The notes under the pieces were generated by a model that searched no databases, was not told where the DNA came from, and saw only the letters and a list, made by a program, of their open reading frames with translations. Positions 31,681 through 40,451 of a stretch of 64,000 nucleotides of DNA are shown piece by piece. Every line of letters starts with the position of its first letter. Position 1 is the first letter of the stretch. The position numbers and the translations under genes are program-made. This DNA is from Sphingomonas_R arantia (GTDB taxonomy: Bacteria; Pseudomonadota; Alphaproteobacteria; Sphingomonadales; Sphingomonadaceae): the NCBI RefSeq assembly GCF_042682045.1, contig NZ_JBHUGS010000001.1, forward strand, positions 372,001 through 436,000, read 5' to 3'.

Positions 31681-33306
31681 ATGCCAGCTATTGCACGACG
31701 GATTCTACCCCTGGCGATGGCTGCCGGCATGGCGATGAGCGGTGTCGCATCGGCGAGCGATCTTCCGCGGCTCGTCACGAAGGATGGCCGGCACGCGCTG
31801 ATGGTCGATGGGGCGCCGTTCCTGATGCTCGGCGTGCAGGCGAATAATTCGGCGAACTATGCATCGCAGCTTCCGACGGTCTGGCCGGCCGTGAAGGCTG
31901 CATCTGCAAACACGCTGGAAATGCCGATCGCGTGGGAGCAGATCGAACCGACCGAGGGAAAGTTCGATTTTTCCTTCGTCGACGAATTGCTGACGCAGGC
32001 GCGCGCGAACGACGTCAAGCTGGTCCTGCTGTGGTTCGGAACCTGGAAGAACAACAATCCCGATTATGCGCCGGAATGGGTGAAGCTGAACAACCGGCGC
32101 TTTCCGCGTGTCGTGAATGCGAAGGGGGAGGTGAAGAACTCGCTCTCACCCCATTTCCGCGCGACATTGGAGGCGGACAAGCGGGCGTTCGTGGCGCTCA
32201 TGCGGCACCTGAAGACGGCCGATCCGGATCATAGCGTCATCATGGTCCAGGTCGAGAACGAGGTGGGCACGTACAGCGCGGTGCGCGATTTCTCACCCAC
32301 GGCGCAGCGGCTATTCGACCAGCCGGTGCCGGCCGAACTGGTCAAGGCGATGCGCGCGAAGCCCGGCACCTGGAAAGCCGCGTTCGGCAAGGATGCCGAC
32401 GAGTATTTCCATGCCTGGCACATCGCCCGCTACGTGGATGAGATCACGGTGGCCGGGAAGCGCGAGCTGGCTCTGCCGATGTATGTCAACGCGGCGTTGC
32501 GCGATCCCTTCAAGTATCAGGATCCGTTCACCTATTCGTCGGGCGGCCCGACGTGGAACGTCCTGGACGTGTGGAAGGCGGGAGCGCCGGCGGTCGATGC
32601 GATCGCGCCGGACATTTACGACCGCGATAGTGCGAAGGTCCGCAAGACGCTGGATCAATATGGGCGGGCGGACAACGCGTTGTTCGTTCCGGAGATCGGT
32701 AGCGACAAGGGCTATGCGCGCCATTTCTATGACGTGCTGGGGCGGCAGGGGATCGGCTTTGCACCGTTCGGCCTCGATTACTCCGGCTTCTCGAACTATC
32801 CGCTGGGCGCGCGGCAGGTGACCGCCCAGACGGTCGAGAACTTCGCGGTTCATTATCGGCGATTTGCGCCGATGGCGCGGGACTGGGCCAGGCTCTCGTT
32901 CGAGAACAAGGTCTGGGGCGCGGGTGAGGCCGACGATCGGGAGCCGGACACGCTGCGGCTTGGCGATCGCTGGACGGCGACGCTCACCTACGGCCAGTGG
33001 CAGATGGGGACCGTCGGCGACAGTTGGCTGGGGAAGGCGGACCCGGTGCCCGATCGCGACGTGCCCGACGGCGGGGCGACGATCGCGCAACTGTCGCCGA
33101 ACGAGTTCCTGCTCGTCGGGCACCGCGTGCGCGTGCGGTTCGATTCGGCAAAGGGCGAGCGGTTCATGATGGCCCGGGTCGAGGAAGGGCATTTCAAGGA
33201 CGGCAAATGGGTCTTCGAGCGCGTCTGGAACGGCGACCAGACCGGCAGCGGGCTCAATCTGACGACGTTGCCGCAGGTGCTGAAGGTGAAGCTGGCGCCT
33301 TACTGA
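31681..33306 (+). CDS. Secreted GH35 beta-galactosidase-like glycosidase with DUF5597 domain
   Basis: This 541-residue exported glycosidase has signal peptide MPAIARRILPLAMAAGMAMS, cleaved near VASAS. The TIM-barrel shows the GH35 opening LMVDGAPFLMLGVQANNS, WEQIEPTEGKFDFS, the acid/base Glu in VMVQVENEVGTYS and the likely nucleophile Glu in LFVPEIGSDKG. The C-terminal quarter, with GDRWTATLTYGQWQM and LLVGHRVRVRF, matches DUF5597, a usual companion of this GH35 branch. ATG 31681 has ribosome site GGGGGACGAA. Members act on beta-galactosides of plant or exopolysaccharide origin. It stands alone, without a TonB receptor or other glycosidases beside it. Confidence 0.9.
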   Translation: MPAIARRILPLAMAAGMAMSGVASASDLPRLVTKDGRHALMVDGAPFLMLGVQANNSANYASQLPTVWPAVKAASANTLEMPIAWEQIEPTEGKFDFSFVDELLTQARANDVKLVLLWFGTWKNNNPDYAPEWVKLNNRRFPRVVNAKGEVKNSLSPHFRATLEADKRAFVALMRHLKTADPDHSVIMVQVENEVGTYSAVRDFSPTAQRLFDQPVPAELVKAMRAKPGTWKAAFGKDADEYFHAWHIARYVDEITVAGKRELALPMYVNAALRDPFKYQDPFTYSSGGPTWNVLDVWKAGAPAVDAIAPDIYDRDSAKVRKTLDQYGRADNALFVPEIGSDKGYARHFYDVLGRQGIGFAPFGLDYSGFSNYPLGARQVTAQTVENFAVHYRRFAPMARDWARLSFENKVWGAGEADDREPDTLRLGDRWTATLTYGQWQMGTVGDSWLGKADPVPDRDVPDGGATIAQLSPNEFLLVGHRVRVRFDSAKGERFMMARVEEGHFKDGKWVFERVWNGDQTGSGLNLTTLPQVLKVKLAPY

Positions 33307-33311
33307 ACCGG

Positions 33312-34568
33312 TCAGGCAGGCACCGCGACCGGGGCGTTGCGGGCCTGGAAGAGTTTGCCGCGTTCCACGAGCAGCACCATGGCGAGCGAGCCGACGCCGG
33401 TCAGGAAAAAGCCCGCGGCGACCGGGATGGTGGTGCCGTTGAAGCTCTGCCCGATGAGCAGGCCGACGAGCGCGCCGCCCGTTGTTGATAGGAAGCCCTG
33501 GATCGACGAGGCGGTGCCGGCGATGTGGCCCACGGGCTCCATCGCCATGGAGTTGAAGTTCGACGCAGCGAGCGCGAAGCAGCCCATCGTCGCGGCGAGC
33601 AGGACGGCGAAGCTCAGCACGGTTTCGTAGCCGGCCGCGGCGACCGCGAGATGGACGCCGCTGATCGCGATGAAGCCCAGTAGCGCGGTGTGCGAGACGA
33701 GCCGCGTGCCGAGCCGTTCGACGATCCGCGAATTGAAGAAGGAGCCGATCGCCATCGTGCCGGCGGTCGCGGCGAACACGGTGGTGAAGATGGCCGGGCG
33801 CTGGAACACGTCGGCGAAGATCTGCTGCACCGAGTTGATGTAGCCCATCAGCCCGCCGAACAGCAGCGAGGTGGCGAGCGTATAGCCGAGCGCGTAGCGG
33901 TTGGTGACGACTTCGCGTGCGGCGGACAGGATCGACGTGACCGAGATCGGGCGGCGATAATCCTCGTGCAGCGTCTCGGGCAGCTTGAACCAGCCCCAGG
34001 TCACCACCGCGACCGCGAAGGCGGCGAGGAAGTAGAAGATCCACGGCCACGGGCCGGCCATCAGGATAAGCTGGCCGATGCTGGGCGCCAGGATCGGCAC
34101 CGCGAGGAACACGATGAAGCTCAACGACATGACGCGCGCCATCTGGCGGCCGGAATAGCAGTCCCGCACGATGGAGACGGCCAGGACGCGCGACGAGGCG
34201 GCCACGACGCCCTGGAGCAGGCGGGCGGCGACGATGGTCGTGAAATCGGTGGCGAAGGTGGCGGCGATGCTGGCGACCGCGAACAGGGTCAGGCTGACCA
34301 GCAGGACGGGCTTGCGGCCGACGCGGTCGGAGAGTGGGCCGTAGAACAGCTGTGCGGCGCCGAAACCGAGGACATAGGCCGCGATGATGAACTGGCGCTG
34401 GTTTTCAATCGTGATGCCGAGCGCATTGGACATTGCGGGGAGCGCGGGCAGCATGATGTCGATGCCGAGCGCGTTGATCGCCATCATCGCGGCGATGAAC
34501 GCGACGAACTGGCGGAAGCCCATGCCGGGGTGGGCAGGGCCGCCGTGGCGGGTGGTGGCTTCGATCAT
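33312..34568 (-). CDS. Bcr/CflA-family multidrug efflux MFS transporter
   Basis: This 418-residue inner-membrane drug/proton antiporter has twelve hydrophobic segments. DIMLPALPAMSNALGI in the first loop and the motif-A sequence YGPLSDRVGRKPVLLVSL between helices 2 and 3 are diagnostic for Bcr/CflA. ATG 34568 (MIEATTRHGG) is chosen; a TTG 27 bases upstream is possible. It is convergent with the GH35 gene, with only five bases between stops. The natural substrate is unknown. Confidence 0.93.
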   Translation of the reverse strand: MIEATTRHGGPAHPGMGFRQFVAFIAAMMAINALGIDIMLPALPAMSNALGITIENQRQFIIAAYVLGFGAAQLFYGPLSDRVGRKPVLLVSLTLFAVASIAATFATDFTTIVAARLLQGVVAASSRVLAVSIVRDCYSGRQMARVMSLSFIVFLAVPILAPSIGQLILMAGPWPWIFYFLAAFAVAVVTWGWFKLPETLHEDYRRPISVTSILSAAREVVTNRYALGYTLATSLLFGGLMGYINSVQQIFADVFQRPAIFTTVFAATAGTMAIGSFFNSRIVERLGTRLVSHTALLGFIAISGVHLAVAAAGYETVLSFAVLLAATMGCFALAASNFNSMAMEPVGHIAGTASSIQGFLSTTGGALVGLLIGQSFNGTTIPVAAGFFLTGVGSLAMVLLVERGKLFQARNAPVAVPA

Positions 34569-34636
34569 GGACGGACTTTCGCTGCGTTGCAGCAAGATGG
34601 TGGGACAGGGCCGCTACGGCAACCCCGTTTACTGCG

Positions 34637-35101
34637 TCAGTTTCCCGAACCGAGCGGTGTGCCGGTGGGCTGGCCGGCGTTGGACAGCGTGGTGCCGCCG
34701 GACAGGCCGCCGACCGCATTGTTGCCGGTCGACGCACCACTGGCGCCCGACCCGGTGTAGCCCGCGGTGCCGGTGGAGAGCCGGTTGTTGAGGCGCGAGG
34801 CGCTGCCCAGGCCGGCCTGCGCGTTGACGCGGGCGCTGAGCGAGGATTGCGAGCCGAGCGGGGTGCCGGGCTGACCGTAGTTTGTGCCACCGACGTCGGG
34901 GATCGAACTGCTGGCGCTGTTCGACGTGCTGCCGGAGAGCGAGCCGCTGCCGAGGCCGATGCCGAGGCTGCTGCTCGACGAGCCGGAGCCCGTGGTGGTG
35001 GACGACACGCTGCCGGTCGAGGCGGTGTTGCCGCCGGTCAGCTGCGCCGTGGCGGGGGCGGCGATGAGGGCGATAAGCGCGAGGGCGGCGGTGGGACGCA
35101 T
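34637..35101 (-). CDS. Secreted Ser/Gly/Thr-rich low-complexity protein
   Basis: I do not recognise a family. The 154-residue protein has a clear signal peptide (MRPTAALALIALIAAPATAQ) followed by a mature part made almost wholly of Ser, Gly, Thr, Asn and Ala, such as GSGSSSSSLGIGLGSGSLSGS. It has no cysteine and few charged residues. The segments YGQPGTPLGSQSS and AGQPTGTPLGSGN look like a weak internal repeat (GQPxGTPLGS). It may be a disordered periplasmic or surface protein. It lies alone between the MFS gene and the phosphomannomutase gene, all on the minus strand. Confidence 0.78.
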   Translation of the reverse strand: MRPTAALALIALIAAPATAQLTGGNTASTGSVSSTTTGSGSSSSSLGIGLGSGSLSGSTSNSASSSIPDVGGTNYGQPGTPLGSQSSLSARVNAQAGLGSASRLNNRLSTGTAGYTGSGASGASTGNNAVGGLSGGTTLSNAGQPTGTPLGSGN

Positions 35102-35160
35102 GGTGGGTCTCCGGATAAGTTGCCGGTGTAACCCGGCGGGATAGGCGAGGGTTCCGCGGG

Positions 35161-36543
35161 TCAGGTGGCGGGGGCGGCGTTGCTGAGCGCGAGTTGGGCG
35201 TTGAGTGCAGCGACGAGGCGGTCGCAGCCGGATTGGTCATAGCTCTCGGCCCGTGCGACGAGGAGGTCCTGCGTGTTGGACGCGCGGAGCAGCCACCAGC
35301 CGTCGGGCGTGGCGACGCGGACGCCGTCGGTGGTGTCGACGGTGGCGCCACTGTTTGCGAGGCGGGCGGCGACCTCTGCCACGACGGCGAACTTGCGGTT
35401 CTCGCTGGAGGCGAAGCGCAGTTCGGGGGTCGCGGTGCGGGCGGGGAGCGCGTCGGCGAGGTCGGCAAGTCGTTTGCCGGCGAGCGTGCGGATCAGGCGG
35501 AGCGCGGCGTAGAGCGCGTCGTCGTAACCGAGATAGTCGTCGGCGAAGAAGATGTGGCCGCTCTGTTCGCCCGCGAGCAGCGCGCCGGTGTCGCGCATCG
35601 CGTCCTTCATCGGGGCGTGGCCGGCGCGGCCCATGACGGGGGTGCCGCCGAGCTCTGCGATGCGGTCGAAGAGGGTCTGCGACATCTTCACGTCGCCGAT
35701 GACGGTCGCGCCGGGGTGGGCGGCGAGCAGCGGTTCGGCGAGGATCGCGAGCAGCCGGTCGGCGGGCAAAGTGCGGCCGCGGTGGTCGATCACGCCGATG
35801 CGGTCGCCGTCGCCGTCGAACGCGATGCCGATGTCGAGTTGCTCGCGCAGGACGAGCGCGCGGAGATCGGCGAGATTGGCGTCGATGGTGGGGTCGGGGT
35901 GGTGGTTGGGGAAGCTGCCGTCGATCGCGGTGAACAGCAGGTGGTGTTCGCCGGGGAGGCGGGCGGTGAGCTGTTCGACGATCGCGCCGGCCGCGCCGTT
36001 GCCGGCGTCCCAGCCGATGCGGAGCGGGGGGAGGTTGGGGCCGTCGAGCAGGCGATCGACGTAGCGGGTGGCGATGTCGAGGTCGGACACTTGGCCCGGG
36101 CTTGGTGCGTCGGTCCAGTCGCCGGCCGCGGCGAGTGCGCCGAGGTCCGTGATCCGGTCGGCGAAGAAGGGGCGGTGGGCGAGGACGAGCTTGAAGCCGT
36201 TGTGCGACGGCGGGTTGTGGCTGCCGGTGACCATCACGGCGGCGTCGACGCTGAGCACGGCCTCCGCAAAATAGAGCATCGGGGTGGGGCCGACGCCGAT
36301 CCGCACGACGTCGCAGCCGGCGGCGGTGAGGCCGGTGACGAGCGCGTCCTGGAGCGCCGTGCTATGCGTGCGACCGTCGCGACCGACCGCGATGCGGGTG
36401 CCGCCGGTGCGAGTGACGAGGGTGGCGAAGGCCCGACCTACCGCGAGCGCATTGGCGGGGTGGAGCGTGTCGCCGACGATGCCGCGGATGTCGTATTCGC
36501 GCAGGATCGACGGCGCGAAGCGGTGGGGCGCTGGCCGGGTCAG
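35161..36543 (-). CDS. Phosphomannomutase/phosphoglucomutase with apparent CTG start
   Basis: The enzyme interconverts hexose 6- and 1-phosphates for sugar-nucleotide and exopolysaccharide synthesis. The active-site serine is in VMVTGSHNPPSHNGFKL, the metal loop is FDGDGDRIGVID, and sugar-binding GEQSGH and the C-terminal RASNTQD follow. The conserved N-terminus (REYDIRGIVGD, then AVGRDGRTHS) lies upstream of the first GTG (36306) in an open frame that has no ATG, GTG or TTG before its upstream stop. The full-length 460-residue protein must start at a non-standard codon; CTG 36543 overlaps the preceding gene's stop as CTGA, mimicking the ATGA overlap one gene upstream. Similar to PgmG/AlgC. 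Confidence 0.88.
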   Translation of the reverse strand: MTRPAPHRFAPSILREYDIRGIVGDTLHPANALAVGRAFATLVTRTGGTRIAVGRDGRTHSTALQDALVTGLTAAGCDVVRIGVGPTPMLYFAEAVLSVDAAVMVTGSHNPPSHNGFKLVLAHRPFFADRITDLGALAAAGDWTDAPSPGQVSDLDIATRYVDRLLDGPNLPPLRIGWDAGNGAAGAIVEQLTARLPGEHHLLFTAIDGSFPNHHPDPTIDANLADLRALVLREQLDIGIAFDGDGDRIGVIDHRGRTLPADRLLAILAEPLLAAHPGATVIGDVKMSQTLFDRIAELGGTPVMGRAGHAPMKDAMRDTGALLAGEQSGHIFFADDYLGYDDALYAALRLIRTLAGKRLADLADALPARTATPELRFASSENRKFAVVAEVAARLANSGATVDTTDGVRVATPDGWWLLRASNTQDLLVARAESYDQSGCDRLVAALNAQLALSNAAPAT

Positions 36544-36950
36544 CGGTCGATCGGGCGCGACGGGGTGACGGCGAGCAGCGTGTCGCGCGCCAGGTTCACG
36601 CGGCGGGCGAGGTCGGCGGTGCCGCCGGCGTCAGGGTGGACGCGGGCGATGAGCCGGCGGTGTGCGGCGCGGATCCGGTCGGCATCCGCACCGATCGGCA
36701 GTTCGAGCAAGGCGAGCGCCTCGGTCTCGGTCATCAGCGGGCGGGCCGGCACCTGCTTGCGCAACCAGACCCAGGCGCCCGCGCCGCCGAGGGCCACGAT
36801 CCCGAGCGTGGGATTGCCCTTGAACAGCAGGCTAAGCCCGATCAGGGCCGCGACGCCGGCGGCGACATCGGCATAGCGCAGCGTCTTGAGCGAGCCGTCC
36901 TTGTACGCCCAATATCCGACCGCGGCGGCGGCAAGGAGCAGCAGGAGCAT
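36540..36950 (-). CDS. Membrane-anchored J-domain protein
   Basis: This 136-residue protein has two hydrophobic N-terminal segments (about 1-14 and 28-62) and a C-terminal mini J-domain: EALALLELPIGADADRIRAAHRRLIARVHPDAGGT, containing the HPD motif that stimulates DnaK. The layout resembles Tim14/DjlC-like membrane co-chaperones. Its start overlaps the mipZ stop (ATGA) and its stop overlaps the CTG start of phosphomannomutase, forming a three-gene coupled operon. Confidence 0.88.
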   Translation of the reverse strand: MLLLLLAAAAVGYWAYKDGSLKTLRYADVAAGVAALIGLSLLFKGNPTLGIVALGGAGAWVWLRKQVPARPLMTETEALALLELPIGADADRIRAAHRRLIARVHPDAGGTADLARRVNLARDTLLAVTPSRPIDR

Positions 36951-37756
36951 CAGGCGGCGGCCATCGTCGATGCGGGGGCCGGTTCAGGCTTGCGATCGGG
37001 GAGCGCCAGGCCGGCGATCATCTCGCGCAGTTCCTGGCGCGCGGCGATGTGCGCGATGCCGGCGTCCGCGCCGATCGCCTTCAGGTCGAGCAGCGTCAGC
37101 CCCTTCGGGAACAGTTCGCGGAAGATGACGCGTTCGGACAGGCCGGGGATGACGCGGAAGCCGACCCGCTTGCTGAGTTCGGCGAGGGCCGCGGCGACGC
37201 GTTTCATGTTGCGCGCCTCGATATGCTGCAGCCTGTTGCGCAGCACGACCCAGTCGACGGTGCCGCCGTCGGTCTTGGCGCGGACCTTGCGCGCGTCCCA
37301 CACGATCTCCGCGTAGAAGCTGGGGCGCTTGATCTTGTAGCTGTCCGGATCGACCTGTCCGATCAGGTCGAGATCGATGAAGCTGTCGTTGATCGGGGTG
37401 ACGAGCGTGTCGGCGCGTTCGATCGCGGCGCGGGCGGGGCCGTCGTCGCGGCCGGGCGTGTCGACGACGATGATGTCGACCTGCGACCGGAGCGCGTCGA
37501 TCCGTTCACCGACCTGCGGGCCCTTGGCGGGATCGAGCGTTTCGACGTGCGGCAAAGGCAGGTCGACGCCGAGCCGCTTCATCGTGGCGGCACGGTTTTC
37601 CAGATAGCGGGCGAGCGTGCGCTGGCGGTGATCGAGGTCGATCGTCGCCACCCGGCGGCCGGCCGCGGCGAGGCCGACCGCGGTGTGGACCGCGGTGGTG
37701 GACTTGCCCGAACCGCCTTTTTCATTGGCGAAGACGATGAGATGCGCTGTCTGCAA
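36950..37756 (-). CDS. mipZ: Division-plane positioning ATPase MipZ
   Basis: This ParA/MinD-type ATPase of about 268 residues forms a gradient from the poles and inhibits FtsZ in alphaproteobacteria. The deviant Walker A is FANEKGGSGKSTTAVH, the switch region VDTPGRDD, and the conserved IDLDHRQRTLARYLENR and NRLQHIEARN are specific to MipZ. The start is uncertain: TTG 37756 gives MQTAHLIVFANEK, close to the family start, and a TTG at 37810 would add 18 residues. It is divergent from panC. Confidence 0.92.
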   Translation of the reverse strand: MQTAHLIVFANEKGGSGKSTTAVHTAVGLAAAGRRVATIDLDHRQRTLARYLENRAATMKRLGVDLPLPHVETLDPAKGPQVGERIDALRSQVDIIVVDTPGRDDGPARAAIERADTLVTPINDSFIDLDLIGQVDPDSYKIKRPSFYAEIVWDARKVRAKTDGGTVDWVVLRNRLQHIEARNMKRVAAALAELSKRVGFRVIPGLSERVIFRELFPKGLTLLDLKAIGADAGIAHIAARQELREMIAGLALPDRKPEPAPASTMAAA

Positions 37757-37845
37757 AAGCCCTTTGCGGGTATGCCCCGCCCCCTTGAACTCGTCCGGCG
37801 CGCCCCCCAAAGACGCTGTTCAGCCCTATCGGAGGCCACCCCAAG

Positions 37846-38697
37846 GTGCAAATCATTCGTACTGTCGGCGCGTTGCGCGCCATCGTCCGCGACTGGCGCG
37901 CGGCGGGGGAGAGCGTGGCGCTGGTGCCGACGATGGGGGCGCTGCATGCCGGGCATATGGCGCTGGTCGCGGCGGCGCGGTTGCGGGCGGACCATGTGGT
38001 GGCGTCGATCTTCGTCAATCCGACGCAGTTCGGACCGAACGAGGATCTGGTCGCGTACCCCAGGCGCGAGGCGGCGGATGCGGCGATGCTGGACACGGGC
38101 GGCGTCGACGTGCTGTGGGCGCCGGACGTGGGGGCGATGTATCCCGATGGGTATGCGAGCAACCTGTCGGTGGCGGGGGTGAGCGAGACGCTGTGCGGTG
38201 CGGCGCGGCCGGGGCATTTCGACGGGGTGGCGACGGTGGTCGCCAAGCTGCTGAACCAGGTGCAGCCGGACGTGGCGCTGTTCGGCGAGAAGGACTGGCA
38301 GCAGCTGGCGGTGATCCGGCGGATGGTGGCGGACATGGATTTCGCGGTGGAGGTCATCAGCGTGCCGACGCAGCGCGAGGATGACGGCTTGGCGCTGTCG
38401 TCGCGCAACGCCTATCTCGACGACGAGCAGCGCGCGGCCGCGCGGGCGATGCCGCGGGCGCTGGGCGAGGCGGCGGCGGCGATCGCGCGCGGCGACGAGG
38501 TGGCCGGCGTGCTGGCGGCGGCGGAGCGGCGGCTGATCGACGCGGGCTTTGCCAGCGTGGATTATGTGGCGCTGAGCGATGCGGAGAGTCTGGTGCCGGT
38601 CGCGGTTGTCGGGGATCGGCCGATGCGGTTGCTGGCCGCGGCGCGGCTGGGGACGACGCGGTTGATCGACAACGTGGCGGTGGTGGTGGTGGGTTGA
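37846..38697 (+). CDS. panC: Pantothenate synthetase
   Basis: This 283-residue enzyme joins pantoate and beta-alanine with ATP. The HIGH-like motif is VPTMGALHAGHMALV; SIFVNPTQFGPNEDL, FDGVATVVAKLLNQV and LSSRNAYL are active-site segments. It starts with GTG 37846 after GGAGG. panB is not adjacent. The gene is divergent from mipZ, and both promoters must lie within about 90 bases. Confidence 0.96.
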   Translation: MQIIRTVGALRAIVRDWRAAGESVALVPTMGALHAGHMALVAAARLRADHVVASIFVNPTQFGPNEDLVAYPRREAADAAMLDTGGVDVLWAPDVGAMYPDGYASNLSVAGVSETLCGAARPGHFDGVATVVAKLLNQVQPDVALFGEKDWQQLAVIRRMVADMDFAVEVISVPTQREDDGLALSSRNAYLDDEQRAAARAMPRALGEAAAAIARGDEVAGVLAAAERRLIDAGFASVDYVALSDAESLVPVAVVGDRPMRLLAAARLGTTRLIDNVAVVVVG

Positions 38698-38781
38698 GGC
38701 TTTGCGCCGTTAACCATTTATTCTCGCTTGTGGCCTCATCTTTCCAGACCTGACGACTCGCGTCGGAACAGGGAATGGATC

Positions 38782-39078
38782 ATGGGACAGCAACTTCGCA
38801 CCGCAGGCAGCATCATCGACGATCGGATCGCGGAGGCGACCCGGGGGGATGTCGATGCGCTGCTCGATCTTGGGATGGCCTATTCGTCCGGGGGCGGGGG
38901 GATCGGGCTCGACCTGGTCGAGGCGCACAAGTGGTTCAACCTGGCGGCGCTGAACGGCAGCGAGCGGGGGCAGCAGTGCCGGGCAGAGATCGCCGAGGAC
39001 ATGACCGCGCGCGAGATTGCGAACGCGCAGAAGGCGGCGCGGGCCTGGTTGGGGCTGACGATGCGGGTTGCTGCTTGA
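38782..39078 (+). CDS. Sel1-like repeat protein
   Basis: This 98-residue protein has one or two Sel1-type (TPR-like) repeats: DALLDLGMAYSSGGGGIGLDLVEAHKWFNLAALNG is the classical pattern. ATG 38782 is the start. Proteins of this sort mediate protein contacts; no signal peptide is evident. It stands alone between panC and a repeat region, with ribosome site AGGGAA upstream. Confidence 0.85.
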   Translation: MGQQLRTAGSIIDDRIAEATRGDVDALLDLGMAYSSGGGGIGLDLVEAHKWFNLAALNGSERGQQCRAEIAEDMTAREIANAQKAARAWLGLTMRVAA

Positions 39079-39097
39079 GGGACTTGGCCACCCACCT

Positions 39098-39222
39098 CCG
39101 TTCGGTTCGAGCTTGTCGAGAACCCTGGCCACGGGGTGCAGGGTTCTCGACAAGCTCGAACCGAACGGGGTTTGGGATCGGGAACGCGTTCTCGACAGGC
39201 TCGAACCGAACGGAGTTTGCGG
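39098..39222. repeat. Perfect 30-base inverted repeat with an extra copy, family D
   Basis: Arms 39098-39127 and 39139-39168 are exactly complementary over 30 bases, with an 11-base loop; the core is ttcgagcttgtcgagaac. A third copy, ttctcgacaggctcgaaccg, follows at about 39190-39215. It fills the gap between two convergent genes. No gene is seen in 39079-39308. Confidence 0.9.
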
Positions 39223-39308
39223 GGTGCTGTTGGCTTCTCGGCTTCGCTCGAAGGGTCCCTCGACTTCGCTCGGGATGGACGGTTCTAGAAGTTACCGGGG
39301 CTTAGACC

Positions 39309-40451
39309 TCACCCCTTCTTGAACGGGGTCATCTCGTCGAGTTCCTCGATGTCCTCGGCCACGGCGGCGCGTTCGGCTTCGAGATAGTCGGCGACGGCGC
39401 GGCGGAAGGCGGGGTCGGGGATGTAGTGGGCGGACCAGGTAACGGCGGGGGCGTAGCCGCGGGCGAGTTTGTGGGAGCCTTGTGCGCCGGCTTCGACGCG
39501 GGAGAGGCCGCGGGCGATGGCGGCGTCGATCGCCTGGTAATAACAGAGTTCGAAGTGGAGGAAGGGGACGTCCTCGGTCGAGCCCCAGTAGCGGCCGTAG
39601 AGCGTGTCGGCGCCGATCAGGTTGAGCGCGCCGGCGATGGGCACGCCGTCGCGCAGCGCGAGCATCAGCAGGACGCGGTCGCCGAGCCGTTCGGACAGGA
39701 GCGAGAAGAAGCGGCGGTTGAGATAGGGGCGGCCCCACTTCCTGGCCCCCGTGTCCTGGTAGAACAGCCAGAAGGCGTCCCAATGCGCCTCGGTGATCTG
39801 CGCGCCGGTCAGATGGACGATGTCGAGTCCCTGGACCGCGGCGGCGCGTTCCTTGCGGATCGCCTTGCGCTTGCGGCTGGCGAGTGCGGCGAGGAAATCG
39901 TCGAAGCTGGCATAGCCGTCGTTGGTCCAGTGGAACTGACGGTCGGCGCGGATGAGCCAGCCGGCGGCCTCGAATATCTCGACCTCGTCCTCCGCGACGA
40001 AGGTGGCGTGGGCGGACGAGAGGCCGAGCCGGTCGACGACCGCGGCGATGGCGTTGACCAAAGGCACGCGGAGCGCAGGGTCGCGGGTGAGCAGGCGCGG
40101 GCCGGGGACGGGGCTGAACGGGACGGCGATCTGGAGCTTCGGGTAGTACTGCCCGCCGGCACGCTCGAACGCGTCGGCCCAGCCATGGTCGAAGACATAT
40201 TCGCCCTGACTGTGGCTCTTGGCATAGGCGGGCGCGATCGCGGCGGGGCGGCCGTCGGGGCCGTCGATGACGATCGGCACGGGCTGCCAGCCGGCGCGGG
40301 GTTGCGCGCAGCCGGCGTCTTCGAGTGCGGAGAGGAAAGCGTGGCCGACGAACGGGTTGTCCGTGCCGGCGCAGGCGTCCCAGTCCGCCGCGCTGAAATC
40401 GGCGAGGCCGCCGGCCATGCGGGCGGTGAGGCCGGGCCCGGAATCGCTCAT
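39309..40451 (-). CDS. FemAB-like GNAT-fold acyl/aminoacyltransferase (PF04339)
   Basis: This 380-residue protein of the 'peptidoglycan biosynthesis/FemAB-like' family is built from two GNAT-type domains. Marks are NPFVGHAFLSALEDAG near the N-terminus, ASRKRKAIRKERA in the centre, FYQDTGARKWGRPYLNRRFF, and LHFELCYYQAIDAAIARGL followed by EAGAQGSHKLARGY. The last is the most conserved part of the family. Function in this family is not established. Its ATG overlaps the stop of the GDPD gene (ATGA). Confidence 0.88.
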   Translation of the reverse strand: MSDSGPGLTARMAGGLADFSAADWDACAGTDNPFVGHAFLSALEDAGCAQPRAGWQPVPIVIDGPDGRPAAIAPAYAKSHSQGEYVFDHGWADAFERAGGQYYPKLQIAVPFSPVPGPRLLTRDPALRVPLVNAIAAVVDRLGLSSAHATFVAEDEVEIFEAAGWLIRADRQFHWTNDGYASFDDFLAALASRKRKAIRKERAAAVQGLDIVHLTGAQITEAHWDAFWLFYQDTGARKWGRPYLNRRFFSLLSERLGDRVLLMLALRDGVPIAGALNLIGADTLYGRYWGSTEDVPFLHFELCYYQAIDAAIARGLSRVEAGAQGSHKLARGYAPAVTWSAHYIPDPAFRRAVADYLEAERAAVAEDIEELDEMTPFKKG

